A DNA stretch of 64,000 nt, taken from the NCBI RefSeq assembly GCF_002000245.1, contig NZ_MTCM01000005.1:62001-126000 (forward strand). Direction: 5' to 3'. Position 1 is the stretch's first letter. Each line of letters opens with the position of its first letter. This DNA comes from Sphingobacterium sp. CZ-UAM (GTDB lineage Bacteria > Bacteroidota > Bacteroidia > Sphingobacteriales > Sphingobacteriaceae). Made by a program: the position numbers and the translations under genes. This document shows, piece after piece, positions 15,753 to 24,826 of this stretch. Below the pieces are notes generated by a model. That model had not been told where the DNA came from. It made no database searches and saw nothing but the letters and a program-made list of their open reading frames with translations.

Positions 15753-17327
15753 ATGAATAAAATACATAACCTGATCTGGATAGCGTTGTCTATGGTAAGC
15801 TGTGCTCAGGCACAGGATGTCAGCAGCAAGTACGCGAATGAAATCACCGTAGAATCGACACAAAAACATCTGCGCACACTCGCTTCTGTAGACTTTGAAG
15901 GAAGAGGAACAGGACAGAAAGGCGGTCAGCTAGCTGCGGATTATATCGCCAACGAATTCAAAAAATACGGCCTTTCAGCACCAGTAAATGGATCTTATTT
16001 CCAGGCCCTTCAGCTTATACACAATAGCTTTAAGGTCAAGCAGTTCACGATCAATGACCGGCCGTTCCTAAATGGGAAAGATATTTTCATCATTGGTAAC
16101 AATGAGAATAAACTCTTTGAAAGCGATGAGATCATGTTTATAGGCTATGGCATTGATGATTCAAAATACTCCGATATTGCGCGACTTGACCTGACCAATA
16201 AAGTTGTGCTATTAGTAAACGAAGGCGAACCTACAGACGATAAAGGAAATTCATGGATCACCGGAAAAAAAACTCCATCGGACTGGTCGACAAGCAGGAA
16301 CAAGAAAATCAAAGAAATTCTCAAGAAGAAACCAAAATTGATACTAGCCGTCAACAGCCAGCTATCCCAATTACTTGAAGAGGCCGGGGACCGCGCGACA
16401 GAAGGGCGTTATAATCTTGCCGTTGATCAGCCGGCCCCCGAAAAGTCACCGATGATCCCGGTCATCAATATTACCGACCATGCAGCAAATTATATTTTTA
16501 ATCTCGCACGCACAAATCTGGCAGCTGTTGTCGGCAAAATCAACCGTTCAGGACAGCCAAATTCCTTTGCCATTAACACTAAGCTTAAGGCTGAATTCGG
16601 CACCAATGCCCAACCTTTAACTGACCCCAATGTTTTGGGATACCTGGAGGGAACCGACAAAAAAGATGAAATTGTTGTCATTGGTGGACATTACGATCAT
16701 GATGGCAAAGATTCCAAAGGAACTATCTTCTTTGGTGCGGATGACAATGCCTCCGGAACAACGGCAGTATTGGAGCTTGCCCGCAGCTTTGCCCGCGCAA
16801 AGGCCGCAGGGAATGGTCCAAGACGCAGTATCCTGTTTGTTACCTATGCCGCTGAAGAAAAGGGCTTACTCGGTTCTAAATTCTATACCGAAAACCCCAT
16901 CTTTCCGTTAGCAAACACTGTCGCCTGTATTAACATCGATATGATTGGACGTGTAGATGATAAACACCTCAAAGGAAACCATGACTATATCCATGCGATA
17001 GGTTCGGATAAACTGAGTTCTGAACTTTATCAGATCAATAAAGATGAAAATGAAAAAAATACCAAGCTGGAAATAGATTATATGTATGATAATCCGAAAG
17101 ATCCAATGCGTCTTTATTACCGGTCAGATCATTATAACTTTGCGAAAAAAGGGATACCGTCCATCTTTTACTTTTCGGGGCTCCATCCGGACTATCATAC
17201 ACCGGCCGATACCTATGATAAAATAGACTTCCCATTGATGGTCAAACGGGAAAAATTGGTCTTTTTTACGGCATGGCAAATCGCTAATAGAGATCAGCGA
17301 TTAATTATTGATAACAACAAAGAATAA
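15753..17327 (+). CDS. exported M28-family zinc aminopeptidase, 524 aa
   Basis: The protein has an N-terminal signal (MNKIHNLIWIALSMVSCAQAQ); VSC could be a lipobox or the site may be AQA/Q. A protease-associated-like insert precedes the M28 core. Zinc ligands and catalytic residues are in GGHYDHDG, GADDNASGTTAV, AAEEKGLLGS (general base Glu), NIDMIGR and the final DYHTPADTYDKID His. It should remove N-terminal residues from peptides in the periplasm or at the surface. A shorter paralogue lies at 40786. A CTCAATAC repeat directly precedes the ATG. Confidence 0.92.
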   Translation: MNKIHNLIWIALSMVSCAQAQDVSSKYANEITVESTQKHLRTLASVDFEGRGTGQKGGQLAADYIANEFKKYGLSAPVNGSYFQALQLIHNSFKVKQFTINDRPFLNGKDIFIIGNNENKLFESDEIMFIGYGIDDSKYSDIARLDLTNKVVLLVNEGEPTDDKGNSWITGKKTPSDWSTSRNKKIKEILKKKPKLILAVNSQLSQLLEEAGDRATEGRYNLAVDQPAPEKSPMIPVINITDHAANYIFNLARTNLAAVVGKINRSGQPNSFAINTKLKAEFGTNAQPLTDPNVLGYLEGTDKKDEIVVIGGHYDHDGKDSKGTIFFGADDNASGTTAVLELARSFARAKAAGNGPRRSILFVTYAAEEKGLLGSKFYTENPIFPLANTVACINIDMIGRVDDKHLKGNHDYIHAIGSDKLSSELYQINKDENEKNTKLEIDYMYDNPKDPMRLYYRSDHYNFAKKGIPSIFYFSGLHPDYHTPADTYDKIDFPLMVKREKLVFFTAWQIANRDQRLIIDNNKE

Positions 17328-17345
17328 CAAGTCAACGTTGTCCTC

Positions 17346-17390
17346 AAAAAAAAGGAGTTCCGGCATTCAAACGCCGGGACTCCTTTTTTT
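17346..17390 (+). terminator. strong terminator after the M28 peptidase
   Basis: A-rich arm AAAAAAAAGGAGTTCCGGC pairs with GCCGGGACTCCTTTTTTT (one bulge), the T run being part of the stem. It lies within the apparent upstream extension of the cbpA frame, which is why that extension is rejected. Confidence 0.88.
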
Positions 17391-17454
17391 GAACAACATC
17401 CAGAACAAAGCCCTCGATAGTTTGTTATATTTATTACAAGACAACAAAATACAT

Positions 17455-18390
17455 ATGGCTTTTGTAGATTACTATAAAGTGCTCGGCATTGATAAAACGG
17501 CTTCGGCTGATGATATCAAAAAAGCATACCGAAAACTAGCGCGTAAATACCATCCTGATGTCAACCCCAATGATAATGAGGCTAAACAACGCTTTCAGGA
17601 AATTAATGAAGCGAATGAGGTATTGTCCGATCCCGAAAAACGCAAAAAATATGACCAATATGGCGAGCATTGGCAGCATGGAGAGGAATATGAAAAGGCG
17701 CAACAGCAATACAGACAATCCCAATCTGCTGGTGGCAATCCTTTTGGTGCGGGGGGGAACCCCTTTGGCGGCGGCTCAGGTTCTTACGAGTATACCGGAA
17801 ATTTTGATGACGGTCAATTCTCAGATTTTTTCGAACAGATGTTTGGTAGTCGACGTGGCGGTGGCAGACAAAGTACCTTCCGTGGGCAGGACTTCAATGC
17901 CGAACTGAGCTTAACTCTCCAACAGGCCTATACAACCCACCAACAGACCTTTAACATCAACGGCAAAAGCATCCGTATTACGATCCATGCAGGTGTCGAA
18001 GATGGACAGAAAATCAAATTAAAGGGCTATGGTAGTGAAGGAATAAACGGTGGACCTAAAGGCGATCTGTATATTACAATCAACATCACGCCCGATGCAA
18101 ATTTCAAACGGCAGGGAAATGATCTATATACTTCACTGGATGTAGACCTCTATACAGCGATTTTAGGCGGAGAGGCAACGCTGGATACCTTCGGCGGTAA
18201 AATCAAATTAAAGGTTAAACCTGAAAGTCAAAACGGAGCAAAAATGCGGCTCAAGGGCAAAGGATTCCCGGTCTATCGCAAAGAAGGTGAATTTGGAGAT
18301 CTGTATGTCAGCCTAAATATTAAAATGCCGAGCAATTTATCTGAAGAGGAAAAGGCATTGTTTCAGCAACTGAAAGATTTAAAGCATTAA
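17455..18390 (+). CDS. cbpA: CbpA-type J-domain co-chaperone
   Basis: The frame is open from 17308, but a terminator crosses that part, so the start is the ATG at 17455 (MAFVDYYKVLGI). Residues 3-70 form a J domain with the HPD motif (YHPDVNP) that stimulates DnaK ATPase. A Gly/Phe-rich linker follows, then two C-terminal substrate-binding beta domains. The DnaJ zinc finger is absent, so this is a class II, CbpA-like protein of 311 residues. The cbpM modulator gene follows after four bases, as in Proteobacteria. Confidence 0.93.
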   Translation: MAFVDYYKVLGIDKTASADDIKKAYRKLARKYHPDVNPNDNEAKQRFQEINEANEVLSDPEKRKKYDQYGEHWQHGEEYEKAQQQYRQSQSAGGNPFGAGGNPFGGGSGSYEYTGNFDDGQFSDFFEQMFGSRRGGGRQSTFRGQDFNAELSLTLQQAYTTHQQTFNINGKSIRITIHAGVEDGQKIKLKGYGSEGINGGPKGDLYITINITPDANFKRQGNDLYTSLDVDLYTAILGGEATLDTFGGKIKLKVKPESQNGAKMRLKGKGFPVYRKEGEFGDLYVSLNIKMPSNLSEEEKALFQQLKDLKH

Positions 18391-18394
18391 TCTC

Positions 18395-18685
18395 ATGGAA
18401 ACAACACTCATAAAAGTAATAGACTTCTGTCAGTCCAGAAAAGTTGAAACAACTTTCCTGCAGACCATGGAGGAATATGGTCTTATACATATTGTCATAC
18501 AAGAAGAAGAACAATTTATTGACGAAGATGAACTCAAAAAACTGGAACGCTTCTCCAATCTCTATTATGAGCTGGAAGTAAATCCGCAGGGAATTCAGGT
18601 GGCCCATCAGCTATTGGATAAGGTCGAACAACTTCAAAATGAAATTATACAGCTTAAAAATAAATTAAAAGCCCTGGATTATTAA
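18395..18685 (+). CDS. cbpM: CbpM-type chaperone modulator, 96 aa
   Basis: This small MerR-like protein is expected to bind the J domain of CbpA and hold it inactive. A short beta/helix start (LIKVIDFCQSRKVET) leads to the pattern YGLIHI...FIDEDELKKLERFSNLYYELEVNPQGIQVAHQLLDKVEQLQNEI split over the middle and end, with a helical coiled-coil C-terminus. The NP-x-GI-x-x-A/V hinge is the CbpM hallmark. It is translationally close to cbpA. A hairpin overlaps its stop codon. Confidence 0.88.
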   Translation: METTLIKVIDFCQSRKVETTFLQTMEEYGLIHIVIQEEEQFIDEDELKKLERFSNLYYELEVNPQGIQVAHQLLDKVEQLQNEIIQLKNKLKALDY

Positions 18686-18697
18686 TCCCGGGCTTTC
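18668..18697. terminator. hairpin at the cbpM stop, between convergent genes
   Basis: AAAGCCCTGGAT (18668-18679) pairs with ATCCCGGGCTTT (18685-18696) with one wobble. The stop codon lies in the loop. It serves cbpM and perhaps the convergent lipoprotein gene. Confidence 0.75.
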
Positions 18698-18721
18698 ATA
18701 TTTCCCCATAAAATAGAAAAA

Positions 18722-19612
18722 CTAGAATACCACATCCTGCTCCGTATTAATTTTGGTCTGCCAGACAATTTTATCCTGCAGTGTTGTATAGATAATCTCA
18801 TAATCGCCTTTGCAGACAACAAAGGACCCATAAAAATCTCTGGGCTTCATTAAGCGATAAACCACCAAGGCGCGCTTTCCTTCAACCATTCCGTATGCTT
18901 TCATCAGCATATATCCGGTTTTGTTAATTTTCTCTTCGGGGATCTTATAGTCCAGGTGCGAACGGCTTCCATCATCCGGACAGTGTATTGTCGTTCGGCT
19001 CGGTGTAAAAATATAGCGGTTGCGATACATGGCAACATTAGATTGCACAATATCTTTTGCCCAGGCAATATCTTCAAAATCATCCGGAAGCAGAAAGATC
19101 ATACTTAACATTTTTTCCTGCCAAAGCCGGTCATTGAATGGGATAACAAAATGTAATACCTTCCGTCCTTTAAATTCACTTATATTATAGAAATAACGTC
19201 CCTCCTTGTTTTCCTCGCGATGGAAAGTAGTCAGATCCAATAAATGATTTTTTTTGCCTTTAGCATTCGGATAGTTGTTCATTACTGCAAGAATATCATA
19301 ACTGTACCTACCTTTTAGGCTCCCTGTAAATAACACTTTGTAAGCAGTATCCGCGTAATTTAGATGCTTGAGGACATTTTTGTATTTCACATTGACCTTA
19401 CTGACATTGATCGGTCCGGTATAAGCATTCCAGTTTTCCTGCCTTAGCATATCATCACCCAGAAATACCGCGAGCTCTTTGTCGATATTGATAAAATATT
19501 CATCGCCTTCCACGGTGTAACCGTTTGGCACAACCTGATAGGATTTGCAGGACGACAGAATAGCACATAGGGACAGCATAAACAGCAGAAACGGCCTTTC
19601 TTTTTTAAACAT
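18722..19612 (-). CDS. hypothetical lipoprotein, 296 aa
   Basis: A lipoprotein signal with lipobox LSSC (Cys22) is followed by about 270 residues of mixed alpha/beta sequence that I do not recognise. It is the last gene of the blaI - M56/TonB_C - lipoprotein operon, 12 bases after the M56 gene, so its function probably belongs to that envelope-signalling unit. The mature part contains single Cys residues in HCPDDGS and VVCKGDY. No catalytic motif is apparent. Confidence 0.75.
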   Translation of the reverse strand: MFKKERPFLLFMLSLCAILSSCKSYQVVPNGYTVEGDEYFINIDKELAVFLGDDMLRQENWNAYTGPINVSKVNVKYKNVLKHLNYADTAYKVLFTGSLKGRYSYDILAVMNNYPNAKGKKNHLLDLTTFHREENKEGRYFYNISEFKGRKVLHFVIPFNDRLWQEKMLSMIFLLPDDFEDIAWAKDIVQSNVAMYRNRYIFTPSRTTIHCPDDGSRSHLDYKIPEEKINKTGYMLMKAYGMVEGKRALVVYRLMKPRDFYGSFVVCKGDYEIIYTTLQDKIVWQTKINTEQDVVF

Positions 19613-19624
19613 CCGGGAGGTCTC

Positions 19625-21685
19625 CTATGATTTTAGCTTTTGTACTTTTAGCCCCTCCCAACGATAAACATCATATGAATTTCCATTTCTTTTCATTACC
19701 TTTAATGTCAGCTCATATTGATTTCTAACCTGTCGGCCATCAAGAAGTCCGGGCTTCCATTTTACTCCGCTTTGCAACAGTTTTACAAGCTCCTGTGCAG
19801 CCTTTGTATCAGGCGTATTAAGGATTTTAAAGTCATTCAAACTGCCATCTTTTTCAACCATAAACTGTACGACGACATTACCATCCTCCCCCGTCGAATT
19901 TGGATTATAATTCTTTATAATATAGTCTCTGTAGGCAATCATCCCCCCTATGGGCTCCGAATTCACATCCACCCGGGTATAATTTTTTACATAGCCCCCA
20001 TCTGGCGTAAACTTAATCCGAAAAAAACCAGTGGATTTTACGGGTTTGCCCTCTACCACAGCGGGATTCCATTTCGTTTTCTGTAAAAGTCTTGAAGCCT
20101 CCTGAGCAAATGCACGTCCTAAATCCGAATTGGTTGACACAGACTCAATGCTACCATCCGCATTAATTGTCAAATAGGCCTGGATGACAGGGTCAAGATC
20201 TTGTTTGGTAATCTTTCTAGGGAACTTAAAGTTCTGAATAAACCATTTTTCAAGTCCTTCACGGCCTAAGACCGAACTTCCTGCTGGATTTTCACGCACG
20301 ACCTGATTCTCTTTTCCATCGCTTAGATTTAGACGAATCGGCAATGTATAAGCCACTCGAACAGCCCGTCCATTTTGAATTCCCGGTTTCCACTTTTTCG
20401 CCTTTTTTATTAAATCCAATGCAGCCTCTTTCGTGCCATGCCCCAAATCCCGCTTTACTCTGATATCGGAAAGACTGCCATCTTTTTCTACAACAAAAGA
20501 AATCTCAATGATACCATTCACCTTTTTTTCAAGTGCTTCCTTAGAATAGGTATAATTTGTAGACACCCAGTTCATAAAATTGGTCATTCCCCCGATTGGC
20601 TCTGGGTTAACCTCAACAGCTGTAAATATCGCATTGAAAGCTGGATCAAGCGAATCAAGCTTGGTATTCCCATCCTTCATCTGTCTTTCCGCAGCAGCCC
20701 GCTCAGTATCCAATTTAGCCTGTTTGGCGTCGGTTACTTTTCTATTTTTAGTTGTATCTGATCTAAGTTCCCTATTGTTGGTAAATAGACCATCCTCCAC
20801 TTTCATCATCTCTGTTGCTGTCGTTAGTTCCACCTGATTGATCGAACTTTCAACGTCTGAAACGATATCCTTAGCACGTGTGGTATTAAAGACCAAGGTA
20901 GACCCCATTACAACCAATAACATAGGTAATACGGCGGCATATAATAGACGCTTTTTTCGCGCTGATTTATTCTTAAATAACATCATAATTCTCTTCTTTA
21001 AAAACGAATGATTAGAAAACTCATGCGTGAGTGCCAGATGGTCCACCTTTAGGGCATGAGCAACTAGCATTTCGGCGTAAGCAACCTTGTCCGTTGAGCA
21101 GACTTCATCGGCAATACACTCATGCTGAAACTTTAACTCCTTTTGAAAGAAATATAAAATCGGATTAAACCAGTTGAAAATTTTCAACAGTTCCATCAAA
21201 AGCAGATCATAAGAGTGGCCCTGTTCGACATGAACACGTTCATGCGATGCGATACTGCCCTTGTTTGTAATAGATCCGCCAATGACGATTTTATTGAAAA
21301 ATGAGAAACTTAGATAATCATGTTTATGTCGTAAAGCCCTAAGCAGCTGTATCACTCGAACCAGTAGTAACATACATGCTATCGCAACGCCCGTCCAATA
21401 TACATAAGTCAAGATATCGACCAAATAAATGGGCTGTTCCTTTGGGCTACTGATAGCCATATCCATATAGCCACTCAGATCCACCATAGGTATGGAGTAC
21501 GCGATTATCTCTGCTTTCGGTAATTCAATAAAAATCCCGATCGGCGCCAAGAGCGAGAATATAATCATCCCGATCAAATAGATCCGGTTCCATTGGAAAA
21601 AAGTGAGTTTACGAAATATCAGCCTATAGAGCGCAAAGCTGATAATCAATGAAACATTGACAATCATTAAGTAAATCATAATCAA
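19625..21685 (-). CDS. M56 (BlaR1-like) metallopeptidase with three TonB C-terminal domains, 686 aa
   Basis: The N-terminal part has four membrane segments and a cytoplasmic zinc-protease motif SHERVHVEQGH (HExxH) with a further Glu in HECIADE, as in BlaR1/MecR1. After a fifth segment (about residue 250-270) the periplasmic part carries three TonB_C-like repeats instead of a beta-lactamase sensor domain. Each has the G-G/E-x-I..V.F.V..DGS pattern ending KWKPG or KWNPA. It probably senses an envelope signal and cleaves the BlaI-type repressor encoded 23 bases upstream. The start may be 21685 or 21679. Confidence 0.88.
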   Translation of the reverse strand: MIMIYLMIVNVSLIISFALYRLIFRKLTFFQWNRIYLIGMIIFSLLAPIGIFIELPKAEIIAYSIPMVDLSGYMDMAISSPKEQPIYLVDILTYVYWTGVAIACMLLLVRVIQLLRALRHKHDYLSFSFFNKIVIGGSITNKGSIASHERVHVEQGHSYDLLLMELLKIFNWFNPILYFFQKELKFQHECIADEVCSTDKVAYAEMLVAHALKVDHLALTHEFSNHSFLKKRIMMLFKNKSARKKRLLYAAVLPMLLVVMGSTLVFNTTRAKDIVSDVESSINQVELTTATEMMKVEDGLFTNNRELRSDTTKNRKVTDAKQAKLDTERAAAERQMKDGNTKLDSLDPAFNAIFTAVEVNPEPIGGMTNFMNWVSTNYTYSKEALEKKVNGIIEISFVVEKDGSLSDIRVKRDLGHGTKEAALDLIKKAKKWKPGIQNGRAVRVAYTLPIRLNLSDGKENQVVRENPAGSSVLGREGLEKWFIQNFKFPRKITKQDLDPVIQAYLTINADGSIESVSTNSDLGRAFAQEASRLLQKTKWNPAVVEGKPVKSTGFFRIKFTPDGGYVKNYTRVDVNSEPIGGMIAYRDYIIKNYNPNSTGEDGNVVVQFMVEKDGSLNDFKILNTPDTKAAQELVKLLQSGVKWKPGLLDGRQVRNQYELTLKVMKRNGNSYDVYRWEGLKVQKLKS

Positions 21686-21708
21686 AAGTTTATAAGAGGT
21701 TGTTGTTG

Positions 21709-22077
21709 TTATTTGTTTTTTCGGATAATCGAAAGAATATCGTCTAGTTCTTTGACATCCAGTTTATTTTCCTCCAGAAAATAAGAAAGCATACTTTTGG
21801 GAGAATTATCAAAATAATTATTCAACAACTTACCAGTAATTCCTTTTTTATATTCCTCTTTTGAGATCTTCGGTAAATACTGATGGCTTTTACCAAAAGA
21901 CTCGTGCGTCACAAAACCCTTGGTTTCGAGAATACGCACTATCGTTGAAACTGTATTGTAAGCAGGTTTCGGTTCGGGTAGTCGGTCAATGATATCCTTG
22001 ACAAAACCACGTCCCATTTCCCAAAGCTCCTGCATGATCTGTTCTTCTGCTTTAGTCAATTCTTTAAAATCTTCCAT
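21709..22077 (-). CDS. BlaI/MecI-family transcriptional repressor, 122 aa
   Basis: This is a winged-helix dimeric repressor. LTKAEEQIMQELWEMGRGFVKDII and PAYNTVSTIVRILETKGFVTHE contain helix 2 and the recognition helix of the family; the C-terminus forms the dimer arm. It pairs with the M56 protease gene directly downstream, the usual repressor/antirepressor design. Its own promoter region has a 16-bp palindrome and a 48-bp palindrome, probable operators. The resulting system need not be about beta-lactams, since the sensor domain here is TonB-like. Confidence 0.93.
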   Translation of the reverse strand: MEDFKELTKAEEQIMQELWEMGRGFVKDIIDRLPEPKPAYNTVSTIVRILETKGFVTHESFGKSHQYLPKISKEEYKKGITGKLLNNYFDNSPKSMLSYFLEENKLDVKELDDILSIIRKNK

Positions 22078-22101
22078 AACTCCTTATGATTAACAGTACT
22101 G

Positions 22102-22117
22102 TTGTAATCGATTACAA
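22102..22117. promoter_or_regulatory. 16-bp perfect palindrome upstream of blaI-like gene
   Basis: TTGTAATCGATTACAA is perfectly symmetrical and 25 bases from the repressor start. It contains TGTA/TACA half-site letters seen in BlaI-type operators, though in the opposite order. It is a likely autoregulatory site. Confidence 0.55.
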
Positions 22118-22122
22118 TACAA

Positions 22123-22170
22123 GTATATAACTAAAGAAATAGTTTTACAACTATTTCTTTAGTTATATAC
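22123..22170. repeat. 48-bp palindrome, 22-bp perfect arms
   Basis: Arms at 22123-22144 and 22149-22170 are perfectly complementary around TTAC. The sequence is A/T-rich (core AACTAAAGAAATAGTT). It lies between the end of arfB and the start of the blaI-like gene, and could be a terminator for arfB, a second operator or both. Confidence 0.85.
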
Positions 22171-22226
22171 ACAATAAATTGATTATTAACACAATAAAAT
22201 TTAACTAACCACTATTTTATAACAAA

Positions 22227-22631
22227 TTAATCATCAAAACTTCGTCTGCGTGAAGCTTTCAATTGAGATTGTTGTTTTTTGCGGTCCAACCTTTTTAGCA
22301 CGCTGGAATAGGGTATTTTGGTTTTCTTTCTTGGCTTGCTGGGCACAAGCGCATCTTTCACAAGATGAAGAAAACGGTCAATGGCGATTTCTTTGTTTCG
22401 TACCTGCGAGCGGTCCGTATCCGATTCCAATTGCAATATTCCTTCTTTATTGATACGATTTGACAGCTTCTCAGCTACCAGAGCCTTTTCTTCGGCCGAA
22501 AATACAGCAGACCGCTCCACATCCCACTGCAGGGTAACCTTGGAAGATACTTTGTTGACATGCTGCCCCCCTGCTCCACCAGACCTTGAAAATTTAAACG
22601 TCAGTTCCCCTATTAATCCTGTTATATTCAT
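22227..22631 (-). CDS. arfB: peptidyl-tRNA hydrolase ArfB (YaeJ)
   Basis: ArfB rescues stalled ribosomes by hydrolysing peptidyl-tRNA. GGAGGQHVNKVSS contains the catalytic GGQ loop of class I release factors, and the release-factor recognition domains are missing. The basic C-terminal tail (KKTKIPYSSVLKRLDRKKQQSQLKAS, in two parts) is the segment that enters the empty mRNA channel. Length (134 aa) is typical. It overlaps the DUF1003 gene by four bases. Confidence 0.95.
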   Translation of the reverse strand: MNITGLIGELTFKFSRSGGAGGQHVNKVSSKVTLQWDVERSAVFSAEEKALVAEKLSNRINKEGILQLESDTDRSQVRNKEIAIDRFLHLVKDALVPSKPRKKTKIPYSSVLKRLDRKKQQSQLKASRRRSFDD

Positions 22632-23347
22632 TTGTCTTTAAATGCTTCTTCAATTTTTTCCATTTTCTTTAGCAGAAAGCTTAATTTCTCTACCTGGTCA
22701 CGCTGTATTTCTGCCAGTTCCTGCTCTTTTCGGATAATGAGATGATCTATTTTCTCATGTAATTCCCTGATTTCGAGCTCTGCCTTCAGATTCACCATGT
22801 AGTCATTCCGTGCCCGTTCACGATCCTTAGCCTCCTGCCTATTTTGGCTCATCATAATCACCGGGGCCTGCAGTGCAGCCACACAGGACAAGATCAGATT
22901 AAGCAAAATAAATGGATAAGGGTCGAAACCTTTATTATTTAACCAATACATATTGAGCGCGATCCAGATCAGCAAAAATACAACGAAAGAAATAATGAAT
23001 GTCCAGCTACCTCCAAATTCAGCGACTTTGTCCGCGACACGTTCGCCCAACGAGGCTGCTGTTGCGACATCGTTATCCATACTTGCACTAATGACCTTAT
23101 TATCCTTAAAGCTCTGTATCACTTGCTGGTCTAGCTGACTGAGCTGGCCGGACTCGTCCTTTAAAAATTCAGTAATATAGGCCTCCTTAAAACGTGTAAG
23201 CTCTGTCGCTGCGAGAGCGTTATCTTTTCTAAAATTTGGATATTCCTTACGGATCAGTTTAAAAATAGGCTGTCGGATAGAGGCCCCCAAAACACGTTGC
23301 TCCAATGGGAATTGTTGGCCTGAAATATCACTTATGAAATTGTCCAT
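22628..23347 (-). CDS. DUF1003 membrane protein, 239 aa
   Basis: Two adjacent membrane segments (about residues 117-137 and 147-166) joined by the short loop NNKGFDPYPFILLN are the DUF1003 hallmark. The N-terminal 100 residues are soluble, and the C-terminal 75 form a charged coiled coil (RELHEKIDHLIIRKEQELAEI). Function is unknown. It is translationally coupled to arfB by a four-base overlap, but no functional link is evident. Confidence 0.85.
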   Translation of the reverse strand: MDNFISDISGQQFPLEQRVLGASIRQPIFKLIRKEYPNFRKDNALAATELTRFKEAYITEFLKDESGQLSQLDQQVIQSFKDNKVISASMDNDVATAASLGERVADKVAEFGGSWTFIISFVVFLLIWIALNMYWLNNKGFDPYPFILLNLILSCVAALQAPVIMMSQNRQEAKDRERARNDYMVNLKAELEIRELHEKIDHLIIRKEQELAEIQRDQVEKLSFLLKKMEKIEEAFKDK

Positions 23348-23609
23348 ATACCGCTCAAATGTCTACTTAAAGATAATGCTTTTTAAGTAATCAAAAAATT
23401 CACAAAACTATGGCAATTGGTTTTTGTTATTTTAGGCATAAATAGCCGAAATTTGCAACACAAAAAATCAGATGATGAAAACGTCCTGATTTACTCCGCG
23501 CGACAGTGAGCGGGATAAGATCAGACAGCTTTATCGCGTTTAAAATAAAAACGGGTGCCGCGGGTTCATTTAGAGCAATGAAAGCGAACACTAATAAAAA
23601 ATTACACAA

Positions 23610-24752
23610 ATGAAAATAGGCATTGTTTGTTATCCCACATTTGGTGGCAGTGGTGTTGTGGCAACGGAATTAGGAAAGGCTTTAGCGGCCAATGGACATG
23701 AGATCCATTTTATAACCTATCGACAACCCGCACGCCTAGATTTCTTTTCGGAAAACCTATACTACCACGAAGTAGCTGTATCCCAATATCCACTTTTTGA
23801 CTTCTTACCTTACGAATCTGCACTGGCCAGTAAATTGGTCGATGTCGTACGTTTTGAAAAGCTGGATCTGATCCATGTACATTACGCCATTCCCCATGCG
23901 TCAGCAGCATTTATGGCAAAGCAGATCCTGCTGACCACTTATGGAATCAATATTCCCGTAGTCACCACCTTGCACGGTACGGACATCACCCTGGTTGGAA
24001 AGGACAAAAGCTTCAGTCCGGTAGTTACCTTCTCCATCAACCAGTCTGATGGTGTAACTGCTGTTTCACAAAACCTTAAAGATGAGACGCTACGGTATTT
24101 TGATATTTCCAGGGCGATTAAAGTGATCCCCAATTTTATTGATCTCGATAGATTCAGCAATAAGGACCGTTCCCATTTCAAAAAGGCAATCGCTCCGGGT
24201 AATGAGCGGATATTGGTGCATACCTCCAATTTCAGAAAAGTAAAAAACACGGAAGATGTCATCCGTATATTTAAGAAAGTACATGATGTCATTCCATCCA
24301 AATTATTGATGGTGGGCGATGGACCTGAACGTCGTAATGCAGAAGAATTATCCAGAGAATTGGATGTATGTATGGATGTCCGTTTTTTGGGTAAACAGGA
24401 TGCTGTGGAAGAGATCCTTTCAGTTTCTGATCTCTTTCTGATGCCTTCCAGTTCGGAAAGTTTTGGGTTAGCAGCTCTAGAAGCGATGGCCTGTCAGGTT
24501 CCGGTAGTGTCCTCCAATACCGGTGGATTACCCGAATTGAATGAAAATGGCGTAACAGGATTTCTCAGCAATGTAGGCGATGTGGATGATATGGCCAAGA
24601 ATGCGATCTATATCCTGGAAGATGCTGAACGATTGGAAAAATTTAAAGAAGCGGCATTAAATCACGCAAAAAAATTCCAATTGTCCAATATCATGCCTTT
24701 ATACGAACAATATTATCAGGAAGTAATTGATCAAATAACAAAAGCGCAATAA
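23610..24752 (+). CDS. bshA: N-acetyl-alpha-D-glucosaminyl L-malate synthase BshA
   Basis: BshA is the GT4 glycosyltransferase that joins UDP-GlcNAc to L-malate, the first step to bacillithiol. KIGIVCYPTFGGSGVVATELGKAL is split over the conserved N-terminal UDP-site loop, HVHYAIPHA and TTLHGTDITLVG are family-specific, and the C-terminal SESFGLAALEAMACQVPVV holds the GT4 Glu pair. The 380-residue length is normal. bshB and bshC are not in the window. It is divergent from the DUF1003 gene across a 262-base spacer where I see no strong motif. Confidence 0.95.
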   Translation: MKIGIVCYPTFGGSGVVATELGKALAANGHEIHFITYRQPARLDFFSENLYYHEVAVSQYPLFDFLPYESALASKLVDVVRFEKLDLIHVHYAIPHASAAFMAKQILLTTYGINIPVVTTLHGTDITLVGKDKSFSPVVTFSINQSDGVTAVSQNLKDETLRYFDISRAIKVIPNFIDLDRFSNKDRSHFKKAIAPGNERILVHTSNFRKVKNTEDVIRIFKKVHDVIPSKLLMVGDGPERRNAEELSRELDVCMDVRFLGKQDAVEEILSVSDLFLMPSSSESFGLAALEAMACQVPVVSSNTGGLPELNENGVTGFLSNVGDVDDMAKNAIYILEDAERLEKFKEAALNHAKKFQLSNIMPLYEQYYQEVIDQITKAQ

Positions 24753-24789
24753 ATATCATTTTTGGCCTTAAGGGTTGAAAAAAAAATTT

Positions 24790-24797
24790 TATCTTTG
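24790..24797 (+). promoter_or_regulatory. -7 element of the pyrH promoter
   Basis: TATCTTTG matches TAnnTTTG, 29 bases before the pyrH start. No TTG at ideal distance; the nearest lies 25 bases upstream (24762). Confidence 0.5.
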
Positions 24798-24826
24798 ACC
24801 TTTGGAAAATTTCCAAAAAAACAATT

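Noticed and set aside
17308..17454. 49-residue N-terminal extension of the CbpA frame
   Set aside because: It crosses a strong terminator and the previous gene's end; the J domain begins right after the ATG at 17455.
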